From assembly GCA_025504975.1 (NCBI GenBank), contig JANUWI010000001.1, positions 5,084,001 through 5,148,000 of the forward strand: a stretch of 64,000 nucleotides of DNA. Reading direction: 5' to 3'. Position 1 is the first letter of the stretch. Every line of letters begins with the position of its first letter. This DNA is from Plenodomus lindquistii. Lineage: Eukaryota > Ascomycota > Dothideomycetes > Pleosporales > Leptosphaeriaceae. The translations under genes and the position numbers were made by a program. The notes below the pieces were generated by a model that had not been told where the DNA came from, did no database searches, and saw nothing but the letters and a program-made list of their open reading frames with translations. Shown here piece by piece: positions 8,599 to 19,728 of the stretch.

Positions 8599-9786
8599 TT
8601 CTATTTCCGGAGTTGGGGTATGGGACTGCTTGATAGTTGGCGTCCTTGTGCGGGGTCGGCTCTGTGAGCGGATTAGCCCTTGTAGTTCTGGGTCTTGTTC
8701 CTTCTTGAATTTGACGAGCTCCTTTACGGACTCGTTTGGTTTCCACCAGCCGGGTGCTTTCTCCTCATGTAGGTAGTAGCAGTCCTTCAAGGCATGGCGT
8801 TGTCCACATGCTAAGCATTTTGTGGAGGAGTATGAGCCTTCTGGAGGTCTCTCGGCTTGTCGCTTTCGATCGTTGCCGCGTTGATTACGGGGTCTTCCCC
8901 GGCGAGATGGCGCGCTGTTCACAGTAGAGGCGTCCCTTGTACTGTCCTGATGGGCTTCGCCCTCAGCGGTGTCATGTGAAGCCTCGTCATGAGCTGCAAT
9001 GAAACTTGCTTTGCTCTTCCCTGTTTTCAGGGGATGGTTATTCATCATGTACTCCCGATAGCGTTTCATCATCTCTTTGCGGTTCATTCCGGGTTGGTAT
9101 CGTCCAGAGTCCTGGAAGGTGGTTGCCCACACATTTGCCACCTTGTTAACCGATGTGAGGAAATCTTTTGTTACTGCATTGATCTGCAGTACTTCCGGTA
9201 CGTTGTATGCCTCTGCTTCAGTTGCGGCTTGGTCGTATTCTGCGAGCCAGCTATCCCAGTGCGCGGAGGTTCTCATTGGCTTCAATGCCTGAAGGTATCG
9301 TTCGCGGGCTCGCTCTTGTTCAAGTTGTTCGTCAATCCCAATCGTCGCTTCGAGGCTTATGAGCCATTTTCGGAGGGATTGGTCGGGTAGGCAACAGGTT
9401 CGGAGCAGATGCGGTGTTACTGTTGATTGGATGAACGCTACGATGTGCTGAAGGCTGGATTGCTCTTTCTCGTAGTCATGTCGGTCGTTCTTGTATTGTT
9501 CGAGGAGGATTTTGTGATACTCGAGGTCATCCCGGAAAGCCTTCTGGCCTGCTGTGGAGAGATCGGTGATCCTTCTTGGGCTTGTGTTACTTGCATTGGC
9601 TGGCGCGTAATCAGCAATCACCGGGGCTCTTTCTGCTACCGGTTTAACTGTTGGCCGGGTAGTAGACTTAGGATTGATCTTGTCCCAGATGTTATGTGCG
9701 ATGCAGCGCGCTTTGAGCCGCGTCATCCATGTTGTGTAGTCTGTGTGATCCCGTAGGATAACTGTTGGATCACGCATTGTCGTCAT
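8596..9786 (-). CDS. gag: Copia gag, 396 aa, ending in UGA
   Basis: Capsid/nucleocapsid polyprotein of the Copia element. The N-terminus (DPTVILRDHTDYTTWMTRLK) has the look of the UBN2/DUF4219 gag type of Copia elements. A CCHC-type zinc knuckle lies at C324, C327, H331, C336 (CLACGQRHALKDC, spacing C-x2-C-x3-H-x4-C, one residue shorter than the classic knuckle), preceded by an Arg/Lys-rich RNA-binding stretch (RRGRPRNQRGNDRKRQ). The start is the first ATG after the 5' LTR, 55 bases downstream of it. The frame stays open back into the LTR, but no earlier ATG exists. The stop is a single UGA, after which the same frame continues as pol. Confidence 0.93.
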   Translation of the reverse strand: MTTMRDPTVILRDHTDYTTWMTRLKARCIAHNIWDKINPKSTTRPTVKPVAERAPVIADYAPANASNTSPRRITDLSTAGQKAFRDDLEYHKILLEQYKNDRHDYEKEQSSLQHIVAFIQSTVTPHLLRTCCLPDQSLRKWLISLEATIGIDEQLEQERARERYLQALKPMRTSAHWDSWLAEYDQAATEAEAYNVPEVLQINAVTKDFLTSVNKVANVWATTFQDSGRYQPGMNRKEMMKRYREYMMNNHPLKTGKSKASFIAAHDEASHDTAEGEAHQDSTRDASTVNSAPSRRGRPRNQRGNDRKRQAERPPEGSYSSTKCLACGQRHALKDCYYLHEEKAPGWWKPNESVKELVKFKKEQDPELQGLIRSQSRPRTRTPTIKQSHTPTPEIE

Positions 9787-9827
9787 GTTGGATAGACGTG
9801 TTGGGGTGGCCTGAGCGGTAGTCGGCA

Positions 9828-9841
9828 GTGAGACTCTTAAT
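9828..9841 (-). other. Primer-binding site matching half of tRNA-Lys(CUU)
   Basis: The 14 bases next to the 5' LTR read GTGAGACTCTTAAT on the plus strand, which is the sense of the primer. That equals the anticodon arm of eukaryotic tRNA-Lys(CUU) from the arm's 5' strand through the CUCUUAA loop and one base beyond. The LTR follows directly, as if primed from a tRNA cut just 3' of the anticodon loop. Priming by an internally cleaved tRNA half is established for Drosophila copia (with tRNA-iMet). The tRNA comparison is from memory of conserved sequences. Confidence 0.75.
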
Positions 9842-10028
9842 TGTCAGATGCACGGTACTATTGAAAGTGCACGAATATTGATGAATTTGATGAGGGTTGA
9901 GATCATTGATTGTGTCTTCTCCGAGCGTTGCTCAGGAGGCTAGTTTTGTCGCGTCGGCTACAGGGTGCGCTAGCGCACCCTGTGCCCCGCTTATCTACTG
10001 GCTCTAGAATAACTCCGTCAATCTGACA
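9842..10028 (-). repeat. 5' LTR of Copia element
   Basis: 187 bp, identical by eye to 4840-5026. It should carry the promoter and the transcript start on the minus strand. The 22-bp palindrome recurs at 9961-9982. CTACT at 10029-10033 is the right copy of the target duplication. Confidence 0.95.
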
Positions 10029-10033
10029 CTACT

Positions 10034-10757
10034 ACTACGTCTACTACGTCTACTACTACATCTACTACTACGTTTACCTCTAGTAGAAATAGCTTTATTT
10101 TTTTAAGTTTTTTTTAGCTTAGCTAGTAAATTTAAAGAAGAGTTTAGAGATATAGGGTAAGATTTAGTATTCTCTAGAGGTATAGAGTAAAATTTATTAT
10201 TCTCTAGAGATATAAAGTAAGATTTACTATTAGCAGGGCTAGTAACTATTATCTATTAGTTAAAGCTATTATATAGGCTATTATATATTTTACTATTTTT
10301 ACTATTAAATAGCTTTATAGCTTTTTACTTTCTAGTTTAAACTAGCTATTAATTTCTTTAGTTTTTTTTAGCTTTTTTCTCTACCTATATTTTTATAGTA
10401 GTATTTTTTTTTTTAAACTTTTTCTACTACTATGTACACTAGAGAATTCTTTACCTATATTTTTTAGTAGATTATTTATAGCACTACTAGTTTCTAGAGG
10501 CTAGTTAGCAGCTTCTAGAGGCTAGTTAGTAGTTTCTAGAGCTAGAGGCTAGTTAGTAGCTATAGTACTAGTTTATATACTTTTATCTTTAGCTATATTA
10601 AATTAGTAAACTATTATAGATATAATTATAATAGATATTATACTTATTACTTATATAGGTTTTTCTATTTTATTTAAGTCTATTTTATCTCTTTTATTTT
10701 TTTTATTCTTTTTATTCCTTTTATCCCTTTTATTTTTATTTTTTTTTTTTTTTTTTC
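10034..10757. other. RIP-saturated DNA with short coding-like repeats, outer element remnant
   Basis: No open frame. Two small tandem arrays stand out. A 30-bp unit is repeated three times near 10137-10232 (ending TATTCTCTA). A roughly 24-bp unit is repeated three times near 10489-10560 (TTCTAGAGGCTAGTTAG). Read on the minus strand the second array gives a TNQPLE-type peptide repeat, which hints at a former minus-strand gene, but RIP damage prevents identification. The Gypsy element is inserted at its right edge. Confidence 0.55.
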
Positions 10758-11175
10758 TATAATAAAGCTACATTCTATTACAATAATAACTTTTAGCTAT
10801 AGAAGCCTCTTTATAAGCTACCCCTATCTTTCTCTATATAAGCTTATTAAAAATAAAAAACTATACTAATTTCTACCTAAACTACCTCTATACTATATCT
10901 AGTCTAGATTCTATAAAAATCTCTACTCTACTATTACCTACGTGCTAATATAGTAGAGGAAAGGAAAGAACTCTATAAAGGCCTAGAACTACTACTAAGT
11001 TCTACTCTATATAGCTTACTTTTTTAATAGAACTATAGAGGTATAATTTTTTTATCCTTTTTATATAAAGCCTATAAAAATATAATTTATTTAGCTTTTT
11101 AATCTGCACGTACTTCTATATACTTTTAAACTAATTTAAATACTTTTTAGTACTTTATATTTTTAAACTATTATA
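10758..11175 (+). repeat. 5' LTR of RIP-mutated Gypsy
   Basis: 418 bp aligning with 17848-18264 along its whole length. The differences I saw are nearly all C/T or G/A transitions. Confidence 0.88.
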
Positions 11176-13599
11176 TTATAAAAAAATTATCCTTTTACTA
11201 GTAACAGCCTATATAATATTACTAATTTATTTAAAAAATTATTTAAATTTTTTAGTTAACTAGCCTCTAAAACCTTTCTAGTTCTAGCTCTAATTAACGC
11301 TAATAGATCTATTAATAATTCTAAAACTAGATTCTAGAGATCTCTAGTTAACTAAAGTCTATAGGTTTAAACTTCTATAGTATTACTAGCTTAAATTATT
11401 TTTAGAAAAGTTATATTAAATAGCGCTAAAGTAGAAACTTAAAAACTACTAATAACCTAGTAGAATTAGAGGTAAAGTTAATACCTATCTCTATTAATAG
11501 ATAATAAATTCTGCTTTTTAAAAAATAAAAAGAAATAACTAGCTTTTATAGAAGGCCTATAAATTTATTAAATGTCTAAAATATAAAAAACAACTAATAC
11601 TAGCTAATTAGAAAATAATTAGAGTTAGATAAAAGCTAGATTTATTTTAGTAGAACCTAGAAATCTACTAACTATAACTTCTAATAATACTATAGAAATA
11701 ATAGCCTAGCTACGCGCTAAATTAGCAGCTTTATAGGCTAAAATAAAACCTATTAAAAAAAAAAAACTTTGCCTAACTCTATTTCTAGATTTACCTCTAT
11801 TTTTTACTAAAAACTTTTAGACTTATTAACGTTGCTAGTTAACTAGATTACTTTCTAAAGCTTTTTTTTATATTTTTAAAAAGCTACGTTTATTAGAGCG
11901 TACCTTTTTTATCTCTAAACTATTAGATAGAAAGAACTCTATTTACAGATAATAGAAGGCTTTAATACTAGATTAACTTAAAATTAATAGTAACTACTAC
12001 TATTCTAAGCGTGCCTATATAGCACTAGTCTAGAGTAGTACTTCTAGTCTAGCTAAAAAGTATTTTAAGCTCTAATACCTATCTAATAATAAAGCTAACT
12101 ATTTTTTCTTTATAGAAGCTATAATAGCTACGTTTAATAGATATTTTATTACTAGTAATAAATAGGCTAAAGCACGTAATACCTTTAACTAACTATATAT
12201 AAAAAAAAATAAAACTTTCTCTACTTTTAAAGTCTATTTTTTAAACTATACTATAAAAAAACGCGTACTATATATAGAATAGATTTACTATATATAAATA
12301 AAAATAACTTCTAGCCTATATATTTCTAGTTAAAAGTTTAAATATACCTAGAATAACTTTTTTCTAGATATAATAGAGCACTTTACTACTTTTAATATAG
12401 AAAAAAAAACCTACCTAAAAAATATATATTATTAGAACTTTTTTTATAATAGTACTACTAAGTTCTAAACTAGAACTATAGTACAACCTAGTTTAGATAT
12501 TTTTTAGAGAGAGACTTTAGAAAATACAGTACTATATATAGCTTTCTAAACCTTTCTATAATCTACTATAGTACCTCTATAGCAAGTAATAGCTACTCTA
12601 GCTTCTAAAAAAGCACTAGGTAACTACTATAACTATAGTAAACTAGAATACTACGCTAATAAATATCTATTACTATAGATAAAAAAAATTATAATTAAAA
12701 ATTACTTTAACTAATATTATAACACTACTAAAATACTAGACCTAAAAAAAAATTAGATAGAAAATAAGTAGTTCTAAAAGTATTACGCTATTTAGAATTA
12801 AGTTAAAAGTATAATCTATTAAATTTTAATCTTTTAAAGCTATTTTAAAGTTTTTATTTTTTTATATCTACTATTTTATATAATCTAGGCGTAGGTATAA
12901 AACTACTATTACTTATTAATACTAGCGCCTAAAAATATCTTTTTTTAAATTTATATATTATTTTTTTTTTATTTTTTTTACTTTAAACTAAAGTCTAAAA
13001 ACTACTCTACCTAGTAATAGTTAAAGGGTTTAAAGACTAAATTTTTTTACTAGTTATAGAATATATCTATCTCTATATAATTATAGATAAATAAAAAATT
13101 CTAAACTATCTATTTATTATACTTAATCTAGAAGCTTAGAATATAATTATTAGAATGTAATAGTTAAAAAGGTTTAAAATTCTACTAGATATAGATAGGT
13201 TCTAGTTATAGTAGCTAGCTACTTACTCTAAAACCTATATTTCTACTCCTCTAATTCTTATATAATTTTATTAAAAAATACTAAAAAAGTACGTTACTTT
13301 TAACATTAAAAAACAAGACGCTTTATAGAAAAAGAAGTTATATTAGAAAACTAGTAGCCTATACCTTTTAGTTAATTATATTTATAGAATTTTTAGAGCC
13401 CTATAATACTAGAATATCTCTCTAGAGATATAAAAACTAGACCTACTCTAAAAACCTTTTAAAACCTCTTCTAGTCTCTAAGTTACTATTATTTCTACTA
13501 ATACCTTTTATTTTAATATAAAAAAGAAAGAAAATAAGTTTTTTACTACTAGTCTATATAAAATTAACTAGATCTTTAAAGACTATAATAGAAAGGACG

Positions 13600-16500
13600 T
13601 TTAAAAAAATAACTATTTAATCTAGAACTAACTCCCCCTCTGCTACTAGCAGTATTAGAACGTATTTAGTTTATTAGCTATAAAGAAACTACTAGAACAC
13701 TAATTATATAACTATAAAATTATTCTAAATAAACCTTTACCTAATAACTTTAGCCCTCTATATAAATAAAATACTAAGGACTTAAAAGCTATTAAAAAAT
13801 ACGTCTAGAAAAACTTATAGAAAGGATTTATAGAGACTAGCTATAGCTTTTTTACTTTTTTTATTTTCTATATCTATAAATCTAATAAGTTACTCTATAT
13901 CTATATTAACTACTAAAAGCTTAACTAGTTTATCTAAAAGAACGCCTACTTAATTCTAAGGATAAATAACTTACTAATCTGCCTAAATAAAGCTAAAATC
14001 TTTACTAAGTTTAATATTTAAGTAGCTTTTAATAAAATCTATATAGATCTAGAGTTTAAAGAATATACTACTTTCTATACCCGCTATAGATTATATAAGT
14101 ATAAAGTACTTCTTTTTAGTCTCTATAATAGCCTTTCTACCTATTAAAGGTATATAAATAATATACTTATAGATTATTTAGATAATTTCTATATTATCTA
14201 CTTAGATAATATTTTTATCTACTTTAAAAATGTTTAGAGCTACTAATAACACGTTAAGCTTGTTCTAGAAAAACTATAAAAAGTAGAACTATAAATAGTA
14301 ATTAAAAAAAGCAAATTCTATATTATTTAAACTAAGTATTTAAAATATATCCTAACTAATAAAGAAATAGAGGTAGATTTAAAAAAGGTAGAAGTACTTT
14401 ATAACTAGATCTAATCTACTACTATAATAGGTGTTAAGTCTTTTCTAGAGTTTACTAGATTCTATAAATAATTTATTTCTAAATTTTTATAAGTAGCTAA
14501 GTTTATAATAGCTCTATAAAGTTCTTTAACTCTATTTATATAGACTAAAAACTACTAAAATAGCTTTAAAAAGCTAAAGTCTTTGCTTCTAGTAATTCTA
14601 GTCCTATACTACTTTAATTCTAATTATAATATAAAACTAGAAACTAACACTTTAGATAGAGTAGTAGCTAGAATTATATTTTAAAAATATTTAAATAGTA
14701 AATAATACTCTATAGCCTTTTATAGTAAAATATTTATAGAAGTAGAGTTTAATTAGAAAATATATAATAAAAAACTATTTATTATTATTACTACTTTTAA
14801 AAAATAGAACGCTAAACTAACTTTAGTTTAGCACTAAGTCTAAGTATATACTAATTATTAATTTTTAGAGTACTTTATAAATATAAAAATTCTAAATTAA
14901 TAATAAGCTAACTAGACTAAGCTTATAGCTTTTTTTAACTTCTAAATTAAGTATACTTTAGGTAAAAGTAATAAACGCGCAGATATCTTTAGTTAATAAA
15001 AATAAAATATAAAAATTTTTAAAGTAGTTTAGTAAAATAATTACTTTTTAGTTTTTTTTAACCTAGCTAGGTTATATAGCTGTATTAACTCTAAACTAGT
15101 AAAGTAATATCTAGAGTTCTCTCTATAAATAACTATTACTTCTCTCTAACTAACTCTAATAATATAACTAGATTCTTTAGAACTAATAGAAGCTCTATTA
15201 AAAAAGAACTAATAGTTTTTTAAAAAAAAACGCTTTTTACTACCTTTCTAGTATTAAATAGATAATAGACTTCTTCTCTATAGAGACTGCTTTTATATTC
15301 CTCTAAACTCTTTACTCTATATATAATTTATTAAAAAGGTATATAATTAAGTATTAATAGTCTATTCTAGTACTATAAAAACTTACTAGTTACTTATATA
15401 ATAATATTACTAAAAAAGAATAGAAGCTATTTATAAATAGTACGTGCGTAACTGCGTTGCCTACTAAAAATTCTATCTAAAATAAATTTAAATCTAAAAG
15501 TTTCTTTACTTTTTACTAATTCTAGAGAAACCTATATAATATTTTATAATAGACTTTAAATCTTTCTCTAAAAACTAATACAGCTATAATTAAATCCTAG
15601 TAATTATTAATTAACTTTCTAAATAAGTAATTATAATACTATACTATAAAATAATAGACGTTTAAAGCTTTATTTAACTATTTATATAATAGGTATATTA
15701 GTTTAGATATACTTCTAAAAGTATTATCTCTAACTATAGAGCCTAGTTTATTTTCTAATTCTAGTCTAAATTCTACTAGATTATAGGTACTAAAATACAA
15801 TTTTTTACTACCTATTATAAATAAACTAATAGCTAAACTAAAATTATAAATAAATATATTAAGTAATACCTATAGCTATTTATAATATACTACTAGAATA
15901 ACTAGAGTAAACTTTTTCTATTTATAAACTAAGCCTAGATAACGCTTCTATATACATTAATAGAAATAGCTCTATACTAGCTTCTATATAGTTCTAAACT
16001 CTAATAGAGCTAGAACTAGCACTATTTAAAAGTAGCTAATTCTATTAAGAAATTTAACTACTAGAAGGTTTATAATCTAGCTATTTAAATATATAACGTT
16101 TAGAAATAAGCTAAAAAGAATATAGAAAAAGTATAAAACTAAATACATTCTACTATTAACACCTACTAATATTCTATTAACTAGAGGATTAGAAATAAAG
16201 TTTATTTTTTTACTACTAACCTAGTAACTATAAAACCTAGCTAAAAGTTATCTAAACTATAAAAAGGTCCTTTTAAAATCTTTAAATAGATTAGGTATTT
16301 CTATAGATTTAAGCTTTTTCTAGGCTCTAAAATATATAATATATTTATATTTAACGTTCTCTATAAAAATTCTAATAACCTTTTTCTAGAATAAAAAGCT
16401 CTAAAGCTACTAGCTACCTCTATATAAAGCGTAGAGAAGTAGAAAGTTAAAAAAGTCTTTACTAGTAAGCTTATTTAAAATAAGCTAAAATATAGAGCTA

Positions 16501-16650
16501 GCTAGGTAGAATATAATCTAGATTTAATCTAGTATCTAGCCTCTAACTTTATAAGCTCTCTCTATAAACTATAAAACTTCTACTAGAAGTATTCTAATTA
16601 TTTAGAACCTCTCTAGGCATTATACAGATAGCTTTAGGTATAGAAAAAAA
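13600..16650 (+). pseudogene. Gypsy pol remnant: RT, RNase H, integrase, chromodomain-like tail
   Basis: Translating plus frames and ignoring stops gives recognisable Gypsy order. Reverse transcriptase occupies about 13690-14240 (EH*LYNYKI, then KGFIETSYSF, TTFYTRYRLYKYKVLLFSL, and YLDNIFIYFKN at about 14197 where YLDDILIYSKN is expected; the second catalytic Asp is now Asn by G to A). RNase H lies near 14640-14830 (VAFYSK-like then EFN*KIYNKKLF). The integrase core starts near 15545 (IIDFKSFSKN) and a chromodomain-like end lies near 16510-16620 (WVEYNLDL...ASNF). Stops sit where Gln or Trp is expected. No frameshift was needed within the stretches I read, so decay was by point mutation. Exact domain borders are approximate. 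The gag region should lie between 11.5 and 13.6 kb but is unreadable to me. Confidence 0.85.
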
Positions 16651-17847
16651 AAGTAAAAGATATATTATAGTTAGTAAATAATTATATTTTATAAGTCTAA
16701 TAGTTTTTCTATTATTAATATATAAAAATTATAGCTAATATATAAAACTAGTATATAGCTTTTACTAATAAAACTTTTAGCCTAGTAAACTAACTATTAT
16801 AAATAGGTATAGAAGTTTTTTAAAACCTATCTATTTACTATTATAACTTTTTAACTTTTACTTTACTATTAAAGGCGTTACGTATTTTATCTAATTTAGA
16901 GTTTTTAGCATTTTTATACTTTAAAAACTTTCTATTAGGCCTATAAATAGGCCTGCGTTTTTTTTACTACTAAAAAAACCTAAAGCTTTTCTAGAAAAAG
17001 TAGTAGCTAAAACTACTACGTCTTTCTAGAAAAGCTATATTTTCTAGCGTAAGTCTAAAACCTTTTTATATAGATTTTAAAGCTTTTTTTATTATATATA
17101 GTAGCTTGCTAGTATTATATTAGTTATACTAAAGCTAGTAACTTATATAGTTACTATTTATACTATAAAAACTAATATTTTTATAGCTAAACTAGCTACA
17201 GCTTTTATATCTACTAGTTTAGCTTTAAACTTTTTTACTTTATTTTTATTAGCTAGTATAGCCTGCGTAGTAAAGCTTTTAAAATTATAGAGTACTACTA
17301 TAATTTAGTTATATTCTAGTTCTATATATATAGGCACCTAAAAAAGTTAAAAAAAGCTCTAAGCTAGTAGAAAATAATAGTTACTTACTAGTTTATATTT
17401 TTTATTTAAAAGTATATAATAAGTATACTTTTTTAAACCTACTAATTTAAATAAATATATAAAGTTAAATTTACTATAAAACTAGGCCTAGATAGAGCGT
17501 AAATAAAAAACCTAATAGACTAAAAAGTATGCATCTAGAGGTATAGAAATAGGTATTTTTATAAAGGCTATTTAGCGTTAGTATTAGAGGTAATAATAAG
17601 TAGTAATAGAGTACGTATAATAGAGGTATAGAGTATAAAAAGTAAAAAAAAATTATAACGCTTAAAAAATTATTATATTCTACTAAAATAACTACTAGAT
17701 TTAGTAGTTATTATAATAATTATTAATAAATAGTAAATAGAAAGTTATATTTACTTTAATAAAATAATAATTCTAGAATAGACTTTATATAGAGGTTATA
17801 CAGAGGACACTTAAATATAGAACTATCTAATTTAAAGCAGGGGGTAA
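16651..17847. other. Unassigned 1.2 kb between Gypsy pol and its 3' LTR
   Basis: This is longer than the usual pol-to-LTR gap. The last 300 bases read on the plus strand as a coding-like run when stops are ignored (for example YLALVLEVIISSNRVRIIEV near 17570), so the element may have carried an extra gene or captured sequence. Nothing is recognised. Confidence 0.4.
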
Positions 17848-18264
17848 TATAATAAAGCTATATTCTATTATAATAATAACTTTTAGCTATAGAAGCCTTT
17901 TTATAAGCTACCTTTATTTTTCTCTATATAAGCTTATTAAAAATAGGAGACTATACTAACTTCTACCTAAACTACCTCTATACTATACCTAGTCTAGATT
18001 CTATAAAAATCTCTACTCTACTATTACCTACGTGCTAATATAGTAAAGGAAAAAAAAAACCCTATAAAGGCCTAGAACTACTACTAAATTCTACTCTATA
18101 TAGTTTACTTTTTTAATAGAACTATAAAGGTATAATTTTTTTATTCTTTTTATATAAAGTTTATAAAAATATAATTTATTTAGCTTTTTAATCTGCGCGC
18201 ACTTCTATATACTTTTAAGCTAATTTAAATATCTTTTAGCACTTTATATTCTTAAGCTATTACA
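17848..18264 (+). repeat. 3' LTR of RIP-mutated Gypsy
   Basis: 417 bp, partner of 10758-11175. It ends TTACA and is followed by CTTTC, the right target duplication. Confidence 0.88.
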
Positions 18265-18269
18265 CTTTC

Positions 18270-18988
18270 TTTTTCTCTATCTCTTTTTATAGTTTTTTAG
18301 CTATAGAGTCTAATTTATATTACCTATTTTCTATTATACTATTATCTATTATACTATTACCTAGAGTATTAATAGAAGTTTAAAGGAGTTACTTAGAGAG
18401 AAGCTAAGTTTCTAGGCTAAAATTATTCTCTAGTAGAATAGTCTCTAGAGATAGTAGTAGTAGTAAGTTTAAGTTTATAGTATTAGAGTTATTTAGTACT
18501 TCTAGGTAAGTCTATAATATATATTAGTAGGCTATTACTAAAACTATTATAGATATACTTTTACTTTCTAGTTAACTTTTTAGGCGCTAGGTTTTATAAC
18601 TATAGTAATACGCTAGATTTAAAGTAGTTACTAGAGCGTGTAGCTACTAGATACAGCGTGTAGTAGTTAGAAAAGTAAATAAAGCTAATAGAAAAGTATA
18701 AAGGTAGTATTATAGTAATAAATAAAAAGAAAAAGTTAAAGTAGAAAAGAAATAAAAAAAAAAGTAGAAGTTATATTACTATACGCCTAAAGTTTAGTAA
18801 AAGTATAAATAAAAATAATACTATATACTAGTAGTAAATATAAGTTTAGGCACTAGTAGTTAAAATAAAAGTACTCTATAAATATATACCTACGTAAATA
18901 GAGAAGTAATAGTTAGTATAATAGTCTATAAACTATTTTTTAACTAGCTTATTAAATTAGTTAAGAAATAGTTTATAGTAAAAACGTA
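18270..18988. other. RIP-saturated DNA, outer element remnant
   Basis: It continues the DNA interrupted by the Gypsy insertion at 10757. No open frame. A repeated word CTATTATACTATTA occurs near 18335-18360. The region around 18600-18790 reads Lys/Arg-rich on the plus strand if stops are ignored, and the minus strand is equally readable, so I make no gene call. Confidence 0.5.
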
Positions 18989-19726
18989 CGTCAGGAAAAA
19001 ACTTTTTGTAGCATTCTAGTCATTTACCAAGCGCATTGTAAATGAGTTGAATTACTAGTAAATGACTAGGAAAAGACTTGAGTAGTGTAGCTGACGTGAA
19101 TGGCTTGATTTACCTCATTTACCTCACTCACCCCATTGACCCCACGAACGTCAAACACCATGAAAAATTAAAACTAGTCCTAATCAGGCAATTAAAATTC
19201 TAATAATATAGAATAAATGTTTAGCTATAAATTAGTTAAAAAATTACTATTTTAGGCCTAGCCGTTCTATAGTTATTAATTATTTACTAAAAAGTTTTAA
19301 TGTTCCTCGCTTAAAAATAATTTACAGGGGCTGCTAATAGTTTAAATAGATAATAAAACTATATTTTTTTTTCGCGCTAAGCCTATAAAAGTAATATTTT
19401 AGTATTTAGAAATTTCTATTATATTATTATATTAATTGCGTACGTTGTTATATAACTTAAAAGAGTTTAAAAAAGTAAAGTTCTTTTTTATTTTAAACTA
19501 GCAGGGGTCTAGGAGGTAAGCGAGGTAAGCGAGGTAAATTAAGTGAAAATAGTACTTAAAGTAATTCACGTCACTTACGTTATTTACTAGTAAATCACTA
19601 GTAAACTACGTGAAAAAAGGCCTTGTGGGGTAAAAGTAGTAAATTGGTAATTTACGTTAATTACTAGCCATTTACGTTACTTTCCATCCACTCACTCAAT
19701 TTACTACACAATAGAATTTCCCGACG
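18989..19726 (-). mobile_element. 738-bp TIR mini-element (MITE-like), short relative of the 12.8-kb unit
   Basis: The ends are CGTCAGGAAA (left) and the reverse complement of CGTCGGGAAA (right), each flanked by TA (18987-18988, 19727-19728). The two arms, roughly 160-230 bp each, are imperfect inverted repeats with recurring TTTACCTC/ACTCACCC words. It keeps CpA and TpG and is clearly less RIP-mutated than its surroundings, except for an AT-rich centre (about 19170-19490). It has no coding capacity. Its reverse complement matches the beginning and end of the 12.8-kb tandem unit at 26553 and 39430, so it looks like an internally deleted, non-autonomous derivative in the opposite orientation. 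Confidence 0.82.
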
Positions 19727-19728
19727 TA

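Larger units (their letters stand above)
4840..10028 (-). mobile_element. Intact Ty1/Copia LTR retrotransposon, 5189 bp
   Basis: A complete element on the minus strand: 5' LTR at 9842-10028, primer-binding site at 9828-9841, gag 9786-8596, an in-frame UGA, pol 8595-5071, polypurine tract at 5036-5027 and 3' LTR at 5026-4840. The two 187-bp LTRs are identical by eye, start TGTCAG and end CTGACA, and are flanked by a CTACT duplication. Domain order protease, integrase, reverse transcriptase, RNase H is diagnostic of Copia. Base composition is normal (GC near half) inside a RIP-saturated desert, so it landed after the surrounding DNA was mutated and has escaped RIP. It is probably still competent or lost competence very recently. 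Confidence 0.97.
10758..18264 (+). mobile_element. RIP-mutated Ty3/Gypsy LTR retrotransposon, about 7.5 kb
   Basis: Two long direct repeats (10758-11175, 417-418 bp each, and 17848-18264) begin TATAATAAAGC and end TTATA/TTACA, as a TG...CA LTR would after RIP. A purine tract (AAAGCAGGGGGTAA) precedes the right LTR, fixing the plus orientation. The flanks TTTTC (left) and CTTTC (right) are a 5-bp duplication differing by one C/T transition. The interior carries decayed pol in the order reverse transcriptase, RNase H, integrase, chromodomain-like tail, as in Gypsy elements. Every domain is riddled with TAA/TAG at former CAA, CAG or TGG codons. Confidence 0.93.
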
